Source: W1P20-047 sp051878795 (GTDB lineage Bacteria; Actinomycetota; Coriobacteriia; Coriobacteriales; Eggerthellaceae). Taken from it: DNA of 18,527 nt. The stretch is from positions 1 through 18,527 of the forward strand of contig JBJEKU010000033.1 in NCBI GenBank assembly GCA_051878795.1, in the 5' to 3' direction. The notes under the pieces are model-generated. The model was not told where the DNA came from and did no database searches. It saw nothing but the letters and a program-made list of their open reading frames with translations. The translations under genes were made by a program, and so were the position numbers. Of this stretch, positions 1 through 7,128 are shown piece by piece; the stretch's first letter is position 1, and every line of letters begins with the position of its first letter.

Positions 1-562
1 TGTTGAAGCCATTGAAGATAAGCGGCAAAGCACCTGGCAGCACTACCCTGAAGAGCATGTGCAGGGTTCCCACATTTAGCACGCGAGCCGAATCGATTGC
101 TCGCTTATCGAGCCCGCGAACGCCCGCCAAAGTGCCGGTCAAGACAGGCCAGAAGGTTGCAAGGAAGATAACCATCACCGAGCACGACCTGAACGAAGGC
201 AGCAGGGCGATTCCGTACGGAATGTAAACGACAGGAGGAATCGCCGCGAGAAAGCTGACCACCTTCTCGGTGCAGGCGCTCGTGCGGGCGTTGAACCCCA
301 GCACCAAGCCGATAATCAACGCGCACGCGCCACCCAAGACAAAGCCTTCGACCACGATAGACAGCGAGCTGACAATACCCACGCCTATCTTGCCTGCGTC
401 GTGGACGATCTGCAGGAACACCTGCGCCGGAGGCGGGAACATCTTCTCGGGAAGGACGCCGAACACATCGCTGCTGGCCAGTTCCCAGGCAATCAGCACG
501 ATCAACACGATTAGGATCACATCCCTCGCCGTCCTGATACGAACAGCTTTCTTACCCAACAT
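1..562 (-). CDS. ABC transporter permease, SsuC/TauC/NrtB type (partial, 3' end outside window)
   Basis: Inner-membrane subunit of an ABC importer. I translated 187 codons from the ATG at 562. A basic start (MLGKKAVRIR) is followed by a hydrophobic helix (residues about 14-28), then a PPPAQVF stretch as in SsuC/TauC proteins and further hydrophobic segments. Near the cut end, AIDSARVLNVG followed by LFRVVLPGALP is the cytoplasmic EAA loop that docks on the ATPase. The reading frame is still open at base 1, so the C-terminal part is missing. Its start lies inside the ATPase gene (11-base overlap, 552-562), which implies translational coupling. The family is clear; the substrate is not. Other members carry nitrate, sulfonates, taurine or thiamine precursors. 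Confidence 0.9.
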   Translation of the reverse strand, partial: MLGKKAVRIRTARDVILIVLIVLIAWELASSDVFGVLPEKMFPPPAQVFLQIVHDAGKIGVGIVSSLSIVVEGFVLGGACALIIGLVLGFNARTSACTEKVVSFLAAIPPVVYIPYGIALLPSFRSCSVMVIFLATFWPVLTGTLAGVRGLDKRAIDSARVLNVGTLHMLFRVVLPGALPLIFNGFN

Positions 563-1358
563 TCCTCACCGCCTTCTCATCCAACTCGAAGAAGATCTCG
601 CTCAAATCGCTCACGAAATGCGTGTATTCCGGATTCTTAAGCAGATCCAAACGATGCCGCGGACGCGAGAAGGGCACCTCGAATTCCGCGTGCACATGCC
701 CGGGGTTGGGACGCAGCATGATGATCCTGTCGGATAGCAGAATCGCCTCTTCCAGGTCATGCGTGATGAAGACAACCGTCTTTCGCTCACGTTCGCTCTC
801 GCCTTCCCATAGCTCCAAAAGCAGCTCTTGAAGAAGGCAGCGGTTCTTCGCGTCGATTGCACCGAAAGGCTCATCCATCAGCAGGATGGGCGCATCCACC
901 ACCAATGCCCTTGCGATGGCAACGCGCTGCTGCTGGCCGCCGGAAAGCTCTTTGGGATACCGATGTTCCAAACCCTCAAGCCCAACGCGGGCCAGTATCT
1001 TGTCGGCCCGTTCGAGGCATTGCTTCCTTCGTAAGCTCTTTTCGGCCTGCTCGAGGGCGAAGGCGACATTCCCTCGAGCTGTCATCCAAGGAAACAGCGA
1101 GTACTGCTGGAAGACCACGCTCCTGTCCAAGCCGGGTCCGTCGATCTGCTTTCCGCCTATCTTGACAGATCCGCCCGTTGGCTCGAGCAAGCCCTCCAAT
1201 ACCGAGAGCATAGTGGATTTGCCGCAACCACTCGCCCCGATGACGCTTACGAACTCGCCGGAGGCAACGTCGAAAGATACGTTCTCCAATGCCGTAAAAG
1301 GCTTTCCGCGATCCCTATACACGACGGTCAAACCTTGGATTTCAATGGCCGAAGACAT
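552..1358 (-). CDS. ABC transporter ATP-binding protein, SsuB/TauB/NrtD type
   Basis: Cytoplasmic ATPase that powers the importer encoded by its neighbours. All ATPase motifs are present in 268 residues: Walker A GASGCGKST (41-49), Q-loop Gln84, signature LSGGQQQR (138-145), Walker B ILLMDEP (158-164) with catalytic Glu163, D-loop around Asp169, and switch His200 in FITHDLEEA. The FPWMTARGNV segment after the Q-loop is typical of the nitrate/sulfonate/taurine branch. Length is normal for the family. It starts 8 bases after the receptor gene's stop and overlaps the permease by 11 bases, so the three genes form one operon. The substrate cannot be read from the ATPase. Confidence 0.96.
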   Translation of the reverse strand: MSSAIEIQGLTVVYRDRGKPFTALENVSFDVASGEFVSVIGASGCGKSTMLSVLEGLLEPTGGSVKIGGKQIDGPGLDRSVVFQQYSLFPWMTARGNVAFALEQAEKSLRRKQCLERADKILARVGLEGLEHRYPKELSGGQQQRVAIARALVVDAPILLMDEPFGAIDAKNRCLLQELLLELWEGESERERKTVVFITHDLEEAILLSDRIIMLRPNPGHVHAEFEVPFSRPRHRLDLLKNPEYTHFVSDLSEIFFELDEKAVRNVG

Positions 1359-1366
1359 GACATCAC

Positions 1367-2479
1367 CTACTTGTACTGCTCGAAATGTTCTTTCAGATCC
1401 TGATAAACGGTGTTGTCGGGATCGGACTCGATCAGGCTATCGAGCGCATTGCTGTAGACATCCAGGTTGTACTTCTCGCTCAGATCGAAGTCGTTTTCGA
1501 TGTAGCCGAAGCCAAGGGCGTCCGTCTTCAACGCTTCGGTAGCATCGAAGTCGGGATCGGGATTGGAATCGCAGTAACCCTCGGTGTAGAGCTCGTATTC
1601 GATCTGGTCTTCGGGAATGTCGATATATTTCTGAACATCCTGAATGGTTTCCGCTTGGTTGTTCTTATAGAAGTCGTAGGCCTTGATCATCGCGCGTTCG
1701 AACGCCTCGAACTTTTCGGGCTCCGCTTCCAATGCGCTGGTCAGAGCCACCTGGCGGCAGCAGGGCTGGTTCTGGAAACGCTCGATATCGGCGCAGTTGT
1801 ACACGACCGAATACCCGCTCGCAACCGCAATGGAAGCGTAGGGGCTGTAAGTGGTCACTGCATCGATGGTCTCGTTGCTCAAGGCGTTGTACGCATCCTT
1901 CTGGCTTTCGAACAAGGTCAGCTGGACATCGAAATCCTCGCCTTCGCCATACGTCAGGCCCGCTTCCGAAAGGGCTTCGTACAGCTCCAGCTCCTGGATG
2001 GTATTGCGGGGAACAGCAACGTTCTTGCCCTTGAGGATAGTCACATCCCAATCATCCAGACCTTCGGTGTACTTGGAATCGATCACCACGCCGTGGCCAT
2101 TGCTCATCGCACCGCCGAAGATGGAAATGTCATGTCCGCTGGACTGATTGACCAAGGTAGGAACCGAACCGATGAGCGCAACATCAAGGTTCTCGGATTC
2201 CAGGCCGGCAACCAATTCGGAGCCGGAGCTGAACTGGGTCAAGGTCGCGTCAACGCCCTCTTCGTCGAAGAAACCCTCTTCTTCCGCAACGAAAGCAAGC
2301 ACATGCGCGGTGGAATTCAGATGGCCCAGGTTGATAGTGTAGGATGCAGCCGCCTCTTCGGTTGCAGCTTCATTCGTTTCAGGATCGGTCGAATCGGAAG
2401 GGGCGGTGGAGCATCCTGCCAGGCTGAAGGCTGCGGTCAAGGTGGCAGCGCAAACCGCTGCCGCGATCTTTCTTTTCAT
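1367..2479 (-). CDS. ABC transporter substrate-binding lipoprotein, SsuA/TauA/NMT1 family
   Basis: Extracytoplasmic receptor of the importer, 370 residues. The N-terminus is a lipoprotein signal: basic MKRK, a hydrophobic core, then lipobox LAGC with acylated Cys23, followed by a low-complexity Ser/Thr/Glu linker to about residue 45. The mature part has the family's opening pattern (GHLNSTAHVLAFVAEEEGFF, 52-71) and the GLESENLDVALIGSVP segment that lines the ligand cleft. Unusually, the mature domain carries several cysteines: NCAD, an adjacent CC pair in QPCCRQ, and YCDS near the C-terminus. A disulfide or thiol role is possible. First gene of the operon, with a weak ribosome site (AGAAAG). 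Possible ligands include sulfonates, nitrate, or pyrimidine or thiamine precursors; none is proven here. Confidence 0.93.
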   Translation of the reverse strand: MKRKIAAAVCAATLTAAFSLAGCSTAPSDSTDPETNEAATEEAAASYTINLGHLNSTAHVLAFVAEEEGFFDEEGVDATLTQFSSGSELVAGLESENLDVALIGSVPTLVNQSSGHDISIFGGAMSNGHGVVIDSKYTEGLDDWDVTILKGKNVAVPRNTIQELELYEALSEAGLTYGEGEDFDVQLTLFESQKDAYNALSNETIDAVTTYSPYASIAVASGYSVVYNCADIERFQNQPCCRQVALTSALEAEPEKFEAFERAMIKAYDFYKNNQAETIQDVQKYIDIPEDQIEYELYTEGYCDSNPDPDFDATEALKTDALGFGYIENDFDLSEKYNLDVYSNALDSLIESDPDNTVYQDLKEHFEQYK

Positions 2480-2507
2480 AATGCGTCATCTTTCTAATCT
2501 GCACCCA

Positions 2508-2523
2508 GCGCCCTTTCGGGCGC
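2508..2523 (-). other. GAAA-capped hairpin in the ABC operon leader
   Basis: On the minus strand this reads GCGCCC-GAAA-GGGCGC, a perfect 6-bp G+C stem closed by a GNRA tetraloop, 29 bases upstream of the receptor start codon. No T-run follows, so it is not an ordinary terminator. It could stabilise the leader mRNA or influence access to the weak ribosome site. It does not match a riboswitch I recognise. Confidence 0.5.
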
Positions 2524-2559
2524 AGGTTGAACCGTTACCAAGTGAATCGTGTGAAGATG

Positions 2560-2574
2560 GGAGCAAAGCGCTCC
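2560..2574 (-). other. Small hairpin at the stop codon of the leader ORF
   Basis: Minus-strand GGAGC-GCTTT-GCTCC, a 5-bp stem with a 5-base loop, directly overlaps the end of the small ORF. There is no T-run. A ribosome stalled on the cysteine codons or terminating at the stop would cover or free this stem. Confidence 0.35.
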
Positions 2575-2660
2575 TAACGCATTCGACAGAACCGCTGGCA
2601 AATCACGGTCGGCTGGCAATCAGGCGATTCTGGAAGAATCCTTCGAAATGAATGGAACAT
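2574..2660 (-). CDS. Possible 28-residue cysteine-containing leader peptide
   Basis: A short ORF starts with ATG at 2660, six bases after a perfect AGGAGG (2667-2672), by far the best ribosome site in this leader. It encodes 28 residues (MFHSFRRILP, then three Cys at 15, 21 and 25) and ends in TAG at 2574-2576. It lies 94 bases upstream of the importer's receptor gene, on the same strand. A hairpin (GGAGC stem, 2560-2574) begins at its stop codon. Three cysteine codons in 28 are far above average use. Together these suggest a regulatory leader peptide, possibly sensing cysteine if the importer carries a sulfur source. Nothing proves that it is translated; chance is the main alternative. Confidence 0.42.
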   Translation of the reverse strand: MFHSFRRILPESPDCQPTVICQRFCRMR

Positions 2661-2718
2661 ACGCACCCTCCTTCCTCTTTCCGCAGGTGATTCCCGAATG
2701 CCGGAAACAACAAGAAGG

Positions 2719-2742
2719 ATATTAGCCTACTGTTTCAGTAGG
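2719..2742 (-). promoter_or_regulatory. Candidate promoter/operator of the ABC importer operon
   Basis: A perfect palindrome CCTACTG-TTT-CAGTAGG lies at 2726-2742. Immediately downstream on the minus strand is TAATAT (2719-2724), a plausible -10 box that would start transcription near 2712, about 50 bases before the small ORF. No recognisable -35 box sits at the matching distance, which would fit an activator-dependent or operator-controlled promoter. The regulator is unknown. Confidence 0.35.
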
Positions 2743-3047
2743 TGGGTAGTTCGGACTTCCGATGCCCAGGATTCGCTTTTCGCGAAGGTATTCGCCTGTT
2801 GAGATAGCTTGATTTCGGTTTTGACGATATGGGCGGGAACGTGGCTGCAGCACCCCTTCCCCAACCCGAAGACCTTAATAAGTCAACGCATATGCTTCAC
2901 GATACACAACACGGCTTTCCCGCATATTGCAACGATGGACGCCCTCGCAGCATATGCAGGCGTACACAGCACATGAAACATCGAAGTATCAACCAGGATA
3001 ATCCGTGAAGACACCGCAACCCACGCAAAGTCCTTCATGCCTGCAAT
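2743..3047. other. Non-coding stretch, no gene recognised
   Basis: About 300 bases between the candidate importer promoter and the terminator of the CPBP gene. Open frames here have no convincing ribosome site or family features. The only structure I see is three similar short palindromic words, GCATATGC at 2888-2895, GCATATTGC at 2922-2930 and GCATATGC at 2950-2957, plus TTCGCGAA near 2779. Confidence 0.5.
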
Positions 3048-3078
3048 AATAAACGGCTCCGCAAGGGAGCCGTTTATT
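3048..3078 (-). terminator. Intrinsic terminator of the CPBP gene
   Basis: A perfect 13-bp inverted repeat (3048-3060 with 3066-3078) encloses a 5-base loop. It lies 46 bases after the stop of the CPBP gene. On the minus strand the stem ends in a T-rich stretch (TTTATTATT), as in Rho-independent terminators. Confidence 0.8.
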
Positions 3079-3124
3079 GTCGATCTGAACGAAGCGCAAT
3101 GCCGCGCAGTCGCGTAAACGCCGA

Positions 3125-3967
3125 TTATGCCTGCTCGGGATTCTCCCAAAGCTCGCGAACTTCCTGGATCTTGCTAGGACGGACAAAATACAAACCCAGC
3201 ACGGTAAACGCCACGATGGTGAATACGGCAGAAGCCATGCTGAACATCGTGGAGGTATCAAATTGCCCCACGAACATAAGTGCGCAGAAATCGATGATCG
3301 CATGGACTGTAATCGTTGCCCACAAGTTGCGTGTGCGCACATATACGGCACCAAAGAAGATGCCGATTGCAGAAGCATACAGGACCTGCTGGATCGTACC
3401 GAACACATCCCCGTTAAGCAGGTTGAAGAAATGGACCAGACCGAAGGCGATACCGGAGGCAAGCACGGACATGAGCACGTAATTACCCTTACCACGCCAA
3501 CGCTGCATCATGTTGCCCAACACAACGCCGCGGCATACGACCTCCTCGAAGAAGCCCGGGGCGAAACCGCCGACCAACGCAACAATCCAACCGATTAAGG
3601 TGCTCTGAAGAGGAAGGGCGTTGATGAAGTGACCTTCGAAGACATTGAGCACTGCAATAATCAGACCTGCCGAAGCCAAGGCAAAGCCCGGGGCGAAACG
3701 CTTCCCCGTCATTCCGAAAGAGAACCTGCCCTCAGAAGTGGCCTTCATTACCAAGATGATGATGCAGCCCAATACGATTCTGAGCAGGGACGTGACGAAT
3801 TCGGGTGCCTGGGTGAACGAGCGGACCCCATCCCCGCACACCGCCACCACAAGCTTGAGAATCAAGGTGGTGAGAATAGTCACGCCGATGATGCAGCCCA
3901 AAGGCAGAACGAACGCAGGCACCATGGGGTGCTTCAAGAACCAATGGCTCTTCTCGCTTTTTTCCAT
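3125..3967 (-). CDS. CPBP-family intramembrane metalloprotease (Abi/CAAX protease-like)
   Basis: Membrane-embedded protease of the CPBP (CAAX protease and bacteriocin-processing) family, 280 residues with about eight hydrophobic segments. The three catalytic motifs are all present: EEVVCR (Glu141, Glu142, Arg146), FGLVH (Phe175, His179), and HAIID (His222, Asp226). I chose ATG 3967 over the in-frame upstream start at 4027 because AAAGGA sits seven bases before it. It follows porB by 115 bases on the same strand, but has its own probable extended -10 promoter and its own terminator, so it is probably a separate unit. Family roles include prenyl-protein processing, bacteriocin self-immunity and regulated proteolysis. 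No bacteriocin gene is visible nearby, so the substrate is unknown. Confidence 0.9.
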   Translation of the reverse strand: MEKSEKSHWFLKHPMVPAFVLPLGCIIGVTILTTLILKLVVAVCGDGVRSFTQAPEFVTSLLRIVLGCIIILVMKATSEGRFSFGMTGKRFAPGFALASAGLIIAVLNVFEGHFINALPLQSTLIGWIVALVGGFAPGFFEEVVCRGVVLGNMMQRWRGKGNYVLMSVLASGIAFGLVHFFNLLNGDVFGTIQQVLYASAIGIFFGAVYVRTRNLWATITVHAIIDFCALMFVGQFDTSTMFSMASAVFTIVAFTVLGLYFVRPSKIQEVRELWENPEQA

Positions 3968-4011
3968 CAATACATCCTTTCCAGGCATCCTGTTGCCATT
4001 ACTTCGGACAC

Positions 4012-4020
4012 ATTGTAGCA
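4012..4020 (-). promoter_or_regulatory. Extended -10 promoter of the CPBP gene
   Basis: The minus strand reads TGC-TACAAT, an extended -10 element (TGN before a good -10 hexamer), about 45 bases upstream of the chosen start codon. No good -35 hexamer is present at 16-18 bases, as is usual for extended -10 promoters. It lies in the gap between porB and this gene. Confidence 0.5.
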
Positions 4021-4082
4021 AACGCAACGTTTATCCTTTTTCTACAACGTGTCGTACAGAACAGGATGCCCGGTAAGGCGAA

Positions 4083-5000
4083 TTAACACCCGGCCAAGGT
4101 CTTCAGGCGCTTCCAGGTAGCATCGCGGCCTTCCACAACCGCCTGAACCTCGTCATCGGCAAGCGACTTGAACCTACCCTGCCGGCGCAGGTAATGCTCC
4201 ACAGATCCCCACTCTGCAGGATTATCCTGGAACTGCTTGGGGTTGCGGTTCAGCTTGAAGCTGCCGCCTTCGTATTCGGCAAGGAACCACAGGCCGCAAT
4301 CGACGATTTCCTTCGCGATGTCGATGGTATCGTCGACGGCGCAGCCCCAACCCGTGGGGCAGGGCGCGATGATGTGGATGAACTTGGTCCCCTTGATGGA
4401 CTTGGCTTTCTCCACCTTGCGCATGAAGTCCTGAATATAGCCCACGCTCGCAGTAGCCGCATAGGGGATGCCGTGCGCTGCCACGATCTCGAACAGGTTC
4501 TTCTTCTCCGTCAGGCAGCCATGCACGTTGGAACCCGCAGGCGTGGTGGTAGTCTTGGCGCCGAAGGGCGTGAGCGAGCTCTTCTGGATGCCCGTGTTCA
4601 TATAGGCTTCGTTGTCGTAGCAGATGTAGAGCACGTCGTCATTGCGGTCGATGGCGCCGGAAAGCGCCTGCAGGCCGATATCTGCCGTGCCACCGTCGCC
4701 TGCGAAACCTACCACCGTGCAGTCGTCGGGCTTCTTCCCCTGCGCACGCAGTCCGGCTTCGATACCGGTCAGAACCGCCGCGGTCGCCGCAAAGGGGGTG
4801 ATCACCGAGTTGTTGGCGAAGCACAGCTGGGGGAAGTTGAAGCCCACCGCGCTCATGCAACCCGCCGGCAACGCGCTCACCGCATTGGGACCCAGCACCT
4901 TCAGGGCCTGGCGTACCACCAGCGATCCGCCGCAACCGGCGCATGCCTTATGCCCGAAGAAGAATTCATCGTCCGTAACGTTCTTTGCATTCACAGCCAT
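4083..5000 (-). CDS. porB: 2-oxoacid:ferredoxin oxidoreductase, beta subunit (thiamine-diphosphate subunit, PorB type)
   Basis: Catalytic subunit binding thiamine diphosphate and a [4Fe-4S] cluster, 305 residues. Visible motifs are HKACAGCG (Cys20, Cys23), PAGC (Cys48) and APCPTGW (Cys217), the four cluster ligands of PorB proteins, and the thiamine-diphosphate/Mg motif GDGGTADIG (101-109) with YDNEAYMNTG (128-137). Start: ATG 5000 has GGAGG ten bases upstream. The longer frame from 5030 would overlap porA and looks spurious. It lies 5 bases after the porA stop and is the last gene of porGDAB. The family cleaves a 2-oxoacid with CoA to acyl-CoA, CO2 and reduced ferredoxin, or the reverse. The motifs do not separate pyruvate from branched-chain or aromatic 2-oxoacids. 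Confidence 0.95.
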   Translation of the reverse strand: MAVNAKNVTDDEFFFGHKACAGCGGSLVVRQALKVLGPNAVSALPAGCMSAVGFNFPQLCFANNSVITPFAATAAVLTGIEAGLRAQGKKPDDCTVVGFAGDGGTADIGLQALSGAIDRNDDVLYICYDNEAYMNTGIQKSSLTPFGAKTTTTPAGSNVHGCLTEKKNLFEIVAAHGIPYAATASVGYIQDFMRKVEKAKSIKGTKFIHIIAPCPTGWGCAVDDTIDIAKEIVDCGLWFLAEYEGGSFKLNRNPKQFQDNPAEWGSVEHYLRRQGRFKSLADDEVQAVVEGRDATWKRLKTLAGC

Positions 5001-5005
5001 GGTGC

Positions 5006-6208
5006 TTATGCCTCCTTCCCTTCCATCCAAGGCGCATCCACACCCACGAAGACCACCTGCTCGCAGGGGCTTTCTCCTTCAGCACGGCGGGCAAGCGCAT
5101 CGAACATGCCGTCGATGTCCGCCTCGGTGATGTCGTCGCCGCCCAAGCCCCCGACGAAGTTCATGGAAGGCAGCACGGCACCTGCACGCTGCAATGCGGA
5201 ATTCACATTGGTGTACACGGTGCCCTCTGCACCGAAGGAGATATCCTTTTCCAGCACGCCGAAGGCCTTGGCGCCCTCCAACGCGCTTGCGATCTGGGCA
5301 TAGGGGAACGGGCGCATGTAGCGGATGCGCAGCAGACCCACCTTCTTCCCTTCGGCACGACGCGCGTCCACCACCGAGCGCGCCAGACCCGCGATGGAGC
5401 CCAAGGTGACCAGCACGTAGTCGGCATCGTCGCAGCGATAGGCCTCGACCATACCCGGATACCTGCGGCCGAACACAGCTTCGAAGCGGTCTTCCACTTC
5501 AGCGATAACCGCAGGCGCGGCCTCCATGGCCTTATGGGCGCAGTACTTGTAGTAGCGGTTGTATTCGGGACCGGCAGAATAGCCCATGTTCACCGGGTTC
5601 TCGAAATCAAACCTGTTCGAGGTCACGTAGGGAGGCAGGAATTCGTCCGCCTGCTCCTGCGTGGGAATCTCCACCGTCTCATAGGTGTGGGTGATGGCGA
5701 AGCCGTCCAGGTTCACCATGAAGGGCGTGGAAACACGCGGGTCCTCGGCGATGACATAGGCCATGAGCATCATGTCCAACGCTTCCTGGTTATCCAGCAC
5801 GTAGGCCTGGATCCAGCCGTGGTCCAGAAGCGCCAGGGAATCGCGCTGGTCGCCGTAGATATTCCATGGCAGCGCGGTCGCGCGGTTGGCGTTCATCATG
5901 ACGATGGGGAACCTGCCGCCGGCCGCATAGCTCAGCACCTCTGCCATATACAGCAACCCCTGGCTGGACGTAGCGGTGAAGGTGCGGGCACCGGTGCAGC
6001 TGGCGCCCATGGCGCAGCAAAGGGCGGAATGCTCGGATTCAACATGCACGTATTCGGCCTGAAGGTCGCCGCGCTCCACCATTTCGCTCAGGCGCTCCAC
6101 TACCACGGTCTGCGGAGTGATGGGATATGCCGAAACCACATGGGGACGGGCCAGGCGCACGCCTTCGGCACAGGCCTCGTCGCCGGAAAGGAACCTCCTG
6201 CAAACCAT
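5006..6208 (-). CDS. porA: 2-oxoacid:ferredoxin oxidoreductase, alpha subunit (PorA type)
   Basis: Alpha subunit, 400 residues, the usual length for a four-subunit enzyme. It carries the pyrimidine-binding domain with YPITPQT (28-34), followed by an ESEHSA region and a TATSSQGLLYM segment typical of PorA. The C-terminal domain ends with a GGLGGDDIT stretch. The in-frame extension upstream to 6277 lies inside porD and lacks conservation, so ATG 6208 is chosen. It overlaps the porD stop by one base (TAATG), with GAGGTGGAG just upstream, showing translational coupling. With the beta subunit it forms the active site; gamma supports CoA-dependent chemistry and delta passes electrons to ferredoxin. 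Substrate is unresolved. Pyruvate is the default, but the linked CoA ligase makes an aryl or branched 2-oxoacid plausible. Confidence 0.95.
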   Translation of the reverse strand: MVCRRFLSGDEACAEGVRLARPHVVSAYPITPQTVVVERLSEMVERGDLQAEYVHVESEHSALCCAMGASCTGARTFTATSSQGLLYMAEVLSYAAGGRFPIVMMNANRATALPWNIYGDQRDSLALLDHGWIQAYVLDNQEALDMMLMAYVIAEDPRVSTPFMVNLDGFAITHTYETVEIPTQEQADEFLPPYVTSNRFDFENPVNMGYSAGPEYNRYYKYCAHKAMEAAPAVIAEVEDRFEAVFGRRYPGMVEAYRCDDADYVLVTLGSIAGLARSVVDARRAEGKKVGLLRIRYMRPFPYAQIASALEGAKAFGVLEKDISFGAEGTVYTNVNSALQRAGAVLPSMNFVGGLGGDDITEADIDGMFDALARRAEGESPCEQVVFVGVDAPWMEGKEA

Positions 6209-6576
6209 TACTCCACCTCGCTTTCGGGGACCATGCGGATGGCATCGAACTTGCACACCCGCTTGCAGATGCCGCAACCCTTGCAGAAATCCAGGTCGAC
6301 GAACACCGCCGCCTGGGTGGAATCGACCGGGTCGGCATGGGTCTTGCGGATGGTCCCATCAGGGCAGTACAAGTAGCACTGCAGGCATGCCGTGCAGGCA
6401 GCCGGATCGATCACGGGACGAACCTGACGCCATCCTGCGTTCTTGGAAACCAGATGGCCTGCAGGGAAGCAGGTGCTCTGCGCGAACTGCATGGGGTCCA
6501 GCTGGGTTTCCTGCAGTGTGGGAATACGGATTGCCGGTGCATTGGCGGGTACTCCGTATGCTTCCATCCCTTCCAT
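6208..6576 (-). CDS. porD: 2-oxoacid:ferredoxin oxidoreductase, delta subunit (2[4Fe-4S] ferredoxin, PorD type)
   Basis: Small electron-transfer subunit, 122 residues. Two complete cysteine motifs are visible: CTACLQCYLYCP (Cys61, 64, 67, 71) and CKGCGICKRVC (Cys98, 101, 104, 108), so it should hold two [4Fe-4S] clusters that relay electrons from the beta subunit to soluble ferredoxin. The N-terminal 60 residues, including a QTSTCFPAG-like patch (AQSTCFPAGHL), resemble the usual PorD leader domain. It starts with ATG 6576, overlapping the porG stop by one base (TAATG), and ends overlapping porA the same way. The same frame is open back to 7089 inside porG, but that part is a shadow. Confidence 0.94.
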   Translation of the reverse strand: MEGMEAYGVPANAPAIRIPTLQETQLDPMQFAQSTCFPAGHLVSKNAGWRQVRPVIDPAACTACLQCYLYCPDGTIRKTHADPVDSTQAAVFVDLDFCKGCGICKRVCKFDAIRMVPESEVE

Positions 6577-7103
6577 TACCTGCCCCCTTCCATGGCCTTC
6601 ACCGCGGCTTCCACCACATCGAAGTTCTTCTGATGCAGACGTGGCGGCATGTAGTCGCGGATCGCCTGCAGGATGCCTTCGGCCTGCACGTCTTCGGAAA
6701 GCACCGAAAGCGCACCCAAAAGCACGGTATTGGGAATGGACCTTCCCAGGATGCTCGCGGAAATGCCATCGGCATCGATGGAAACGATGCGCGGGTCGTC
6801 GAAAGTGCGGGCGCTGTTCACCAGCACCTTGCCGCCTTCCTTCAGCTCGCCGAAGGGGTTTTGGGGAAGCAGGGTTTCGTCCAGATAGATCACGAAATCG
6901 GCAACGGAAAGCGAGCTGCGATTGCCGATGCGCTCGCGGGAAAGCTTGGTGAATGCACGCATGGGGGCGCCACGGCGTTCGGGACCGAACGACGGGAACG
7001 CCAGGGCGTAGTGCCCATCCTGCGTGCAATAGGCGGCGCCCAGCAGCTTGGCTGCCGTGAAGGCGCCTTGGCCGCCGCGGCCGTGCCATAGAATCTCAAC
7101 CAC
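6576..7103 (-). CDS. porG: 2-oxoacid:ferredoxin oxidoreductase, gamma subunit (PorG type)
   Basis: Gamma subunit, 175 residues. It begins VVEILWHGRGGQG, where GRGGQG (8-13) is the family's signature loop, and continues with AFPSFGPERRGAP, also characteristic. I chose GTG 7103 because AAGGAGG lies six bases before it and the family normally begins at this point. An in-frame ATG at 7142 would add 13 residues, sits inside a terminator-like hairpin and has no ribosome site. It opens the porGDAB block, in which genes overlap by one base or are five bases apart. There is no room for a promoter between the upstream hairpin and this start, so expression probably depends on transcription arriving from the ligase/LysR-domain genes. 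Confidence 0.93.
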   Translation of the reverse strand: MVEILWHGRGGQGAFTAAKLLGAAYCTQDGHYALAFPSFGPERRGAPMRAFTKLSRERIGNRSSLSVADFVIYLDETLLPQNPFGELKEGGKVLVNSARTFDDPRIVSIDADGISASILGRSIPNTVLLGALSVLSEDVQAEGILQAIRDYMPPRLHQKNFDVVEAAVKAMEGGR

Positions 7104-7128
7104 GCAGATCCTCCTTTTCAGAATACGG

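Noticed and set aside
1385..2497. Long plus-strand open frame (370 codons) opposite the receptor gene
   Set aside because: It is the mirror of the receptor's codon pattern in G+C-rich DNA; no ribosome site or family motif, while the opposite strand has a clear lipoprotein.
2480..2720. TPP riboswitch upstream of the NMT1-type importer
   Set aside because: The conserved CUGAGA and the P4/P5 thi-box words are absent; only simple hairpins are present.
2883..3149. Minus-strand open frame of 88 codons across the CPBP terminator
   Set aside because: It overlaps the end of the CPBP gene and runs through its terminator hairpin, with no ribosome site or family features.
4194..6376. Long plus-strand open frames opposite porB and porA
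   Set aside because: Low-complexity His/Arg/Val-rich shadow translations; the real subunits are on the minus strand.
6208..7089. Extended minus-strand frame in line with porD (293 codons)
   Set aside because: The upstream two thirds lies inside porG in another frame and has no PorD similarity; porD starts at 6576 after the porG stop.
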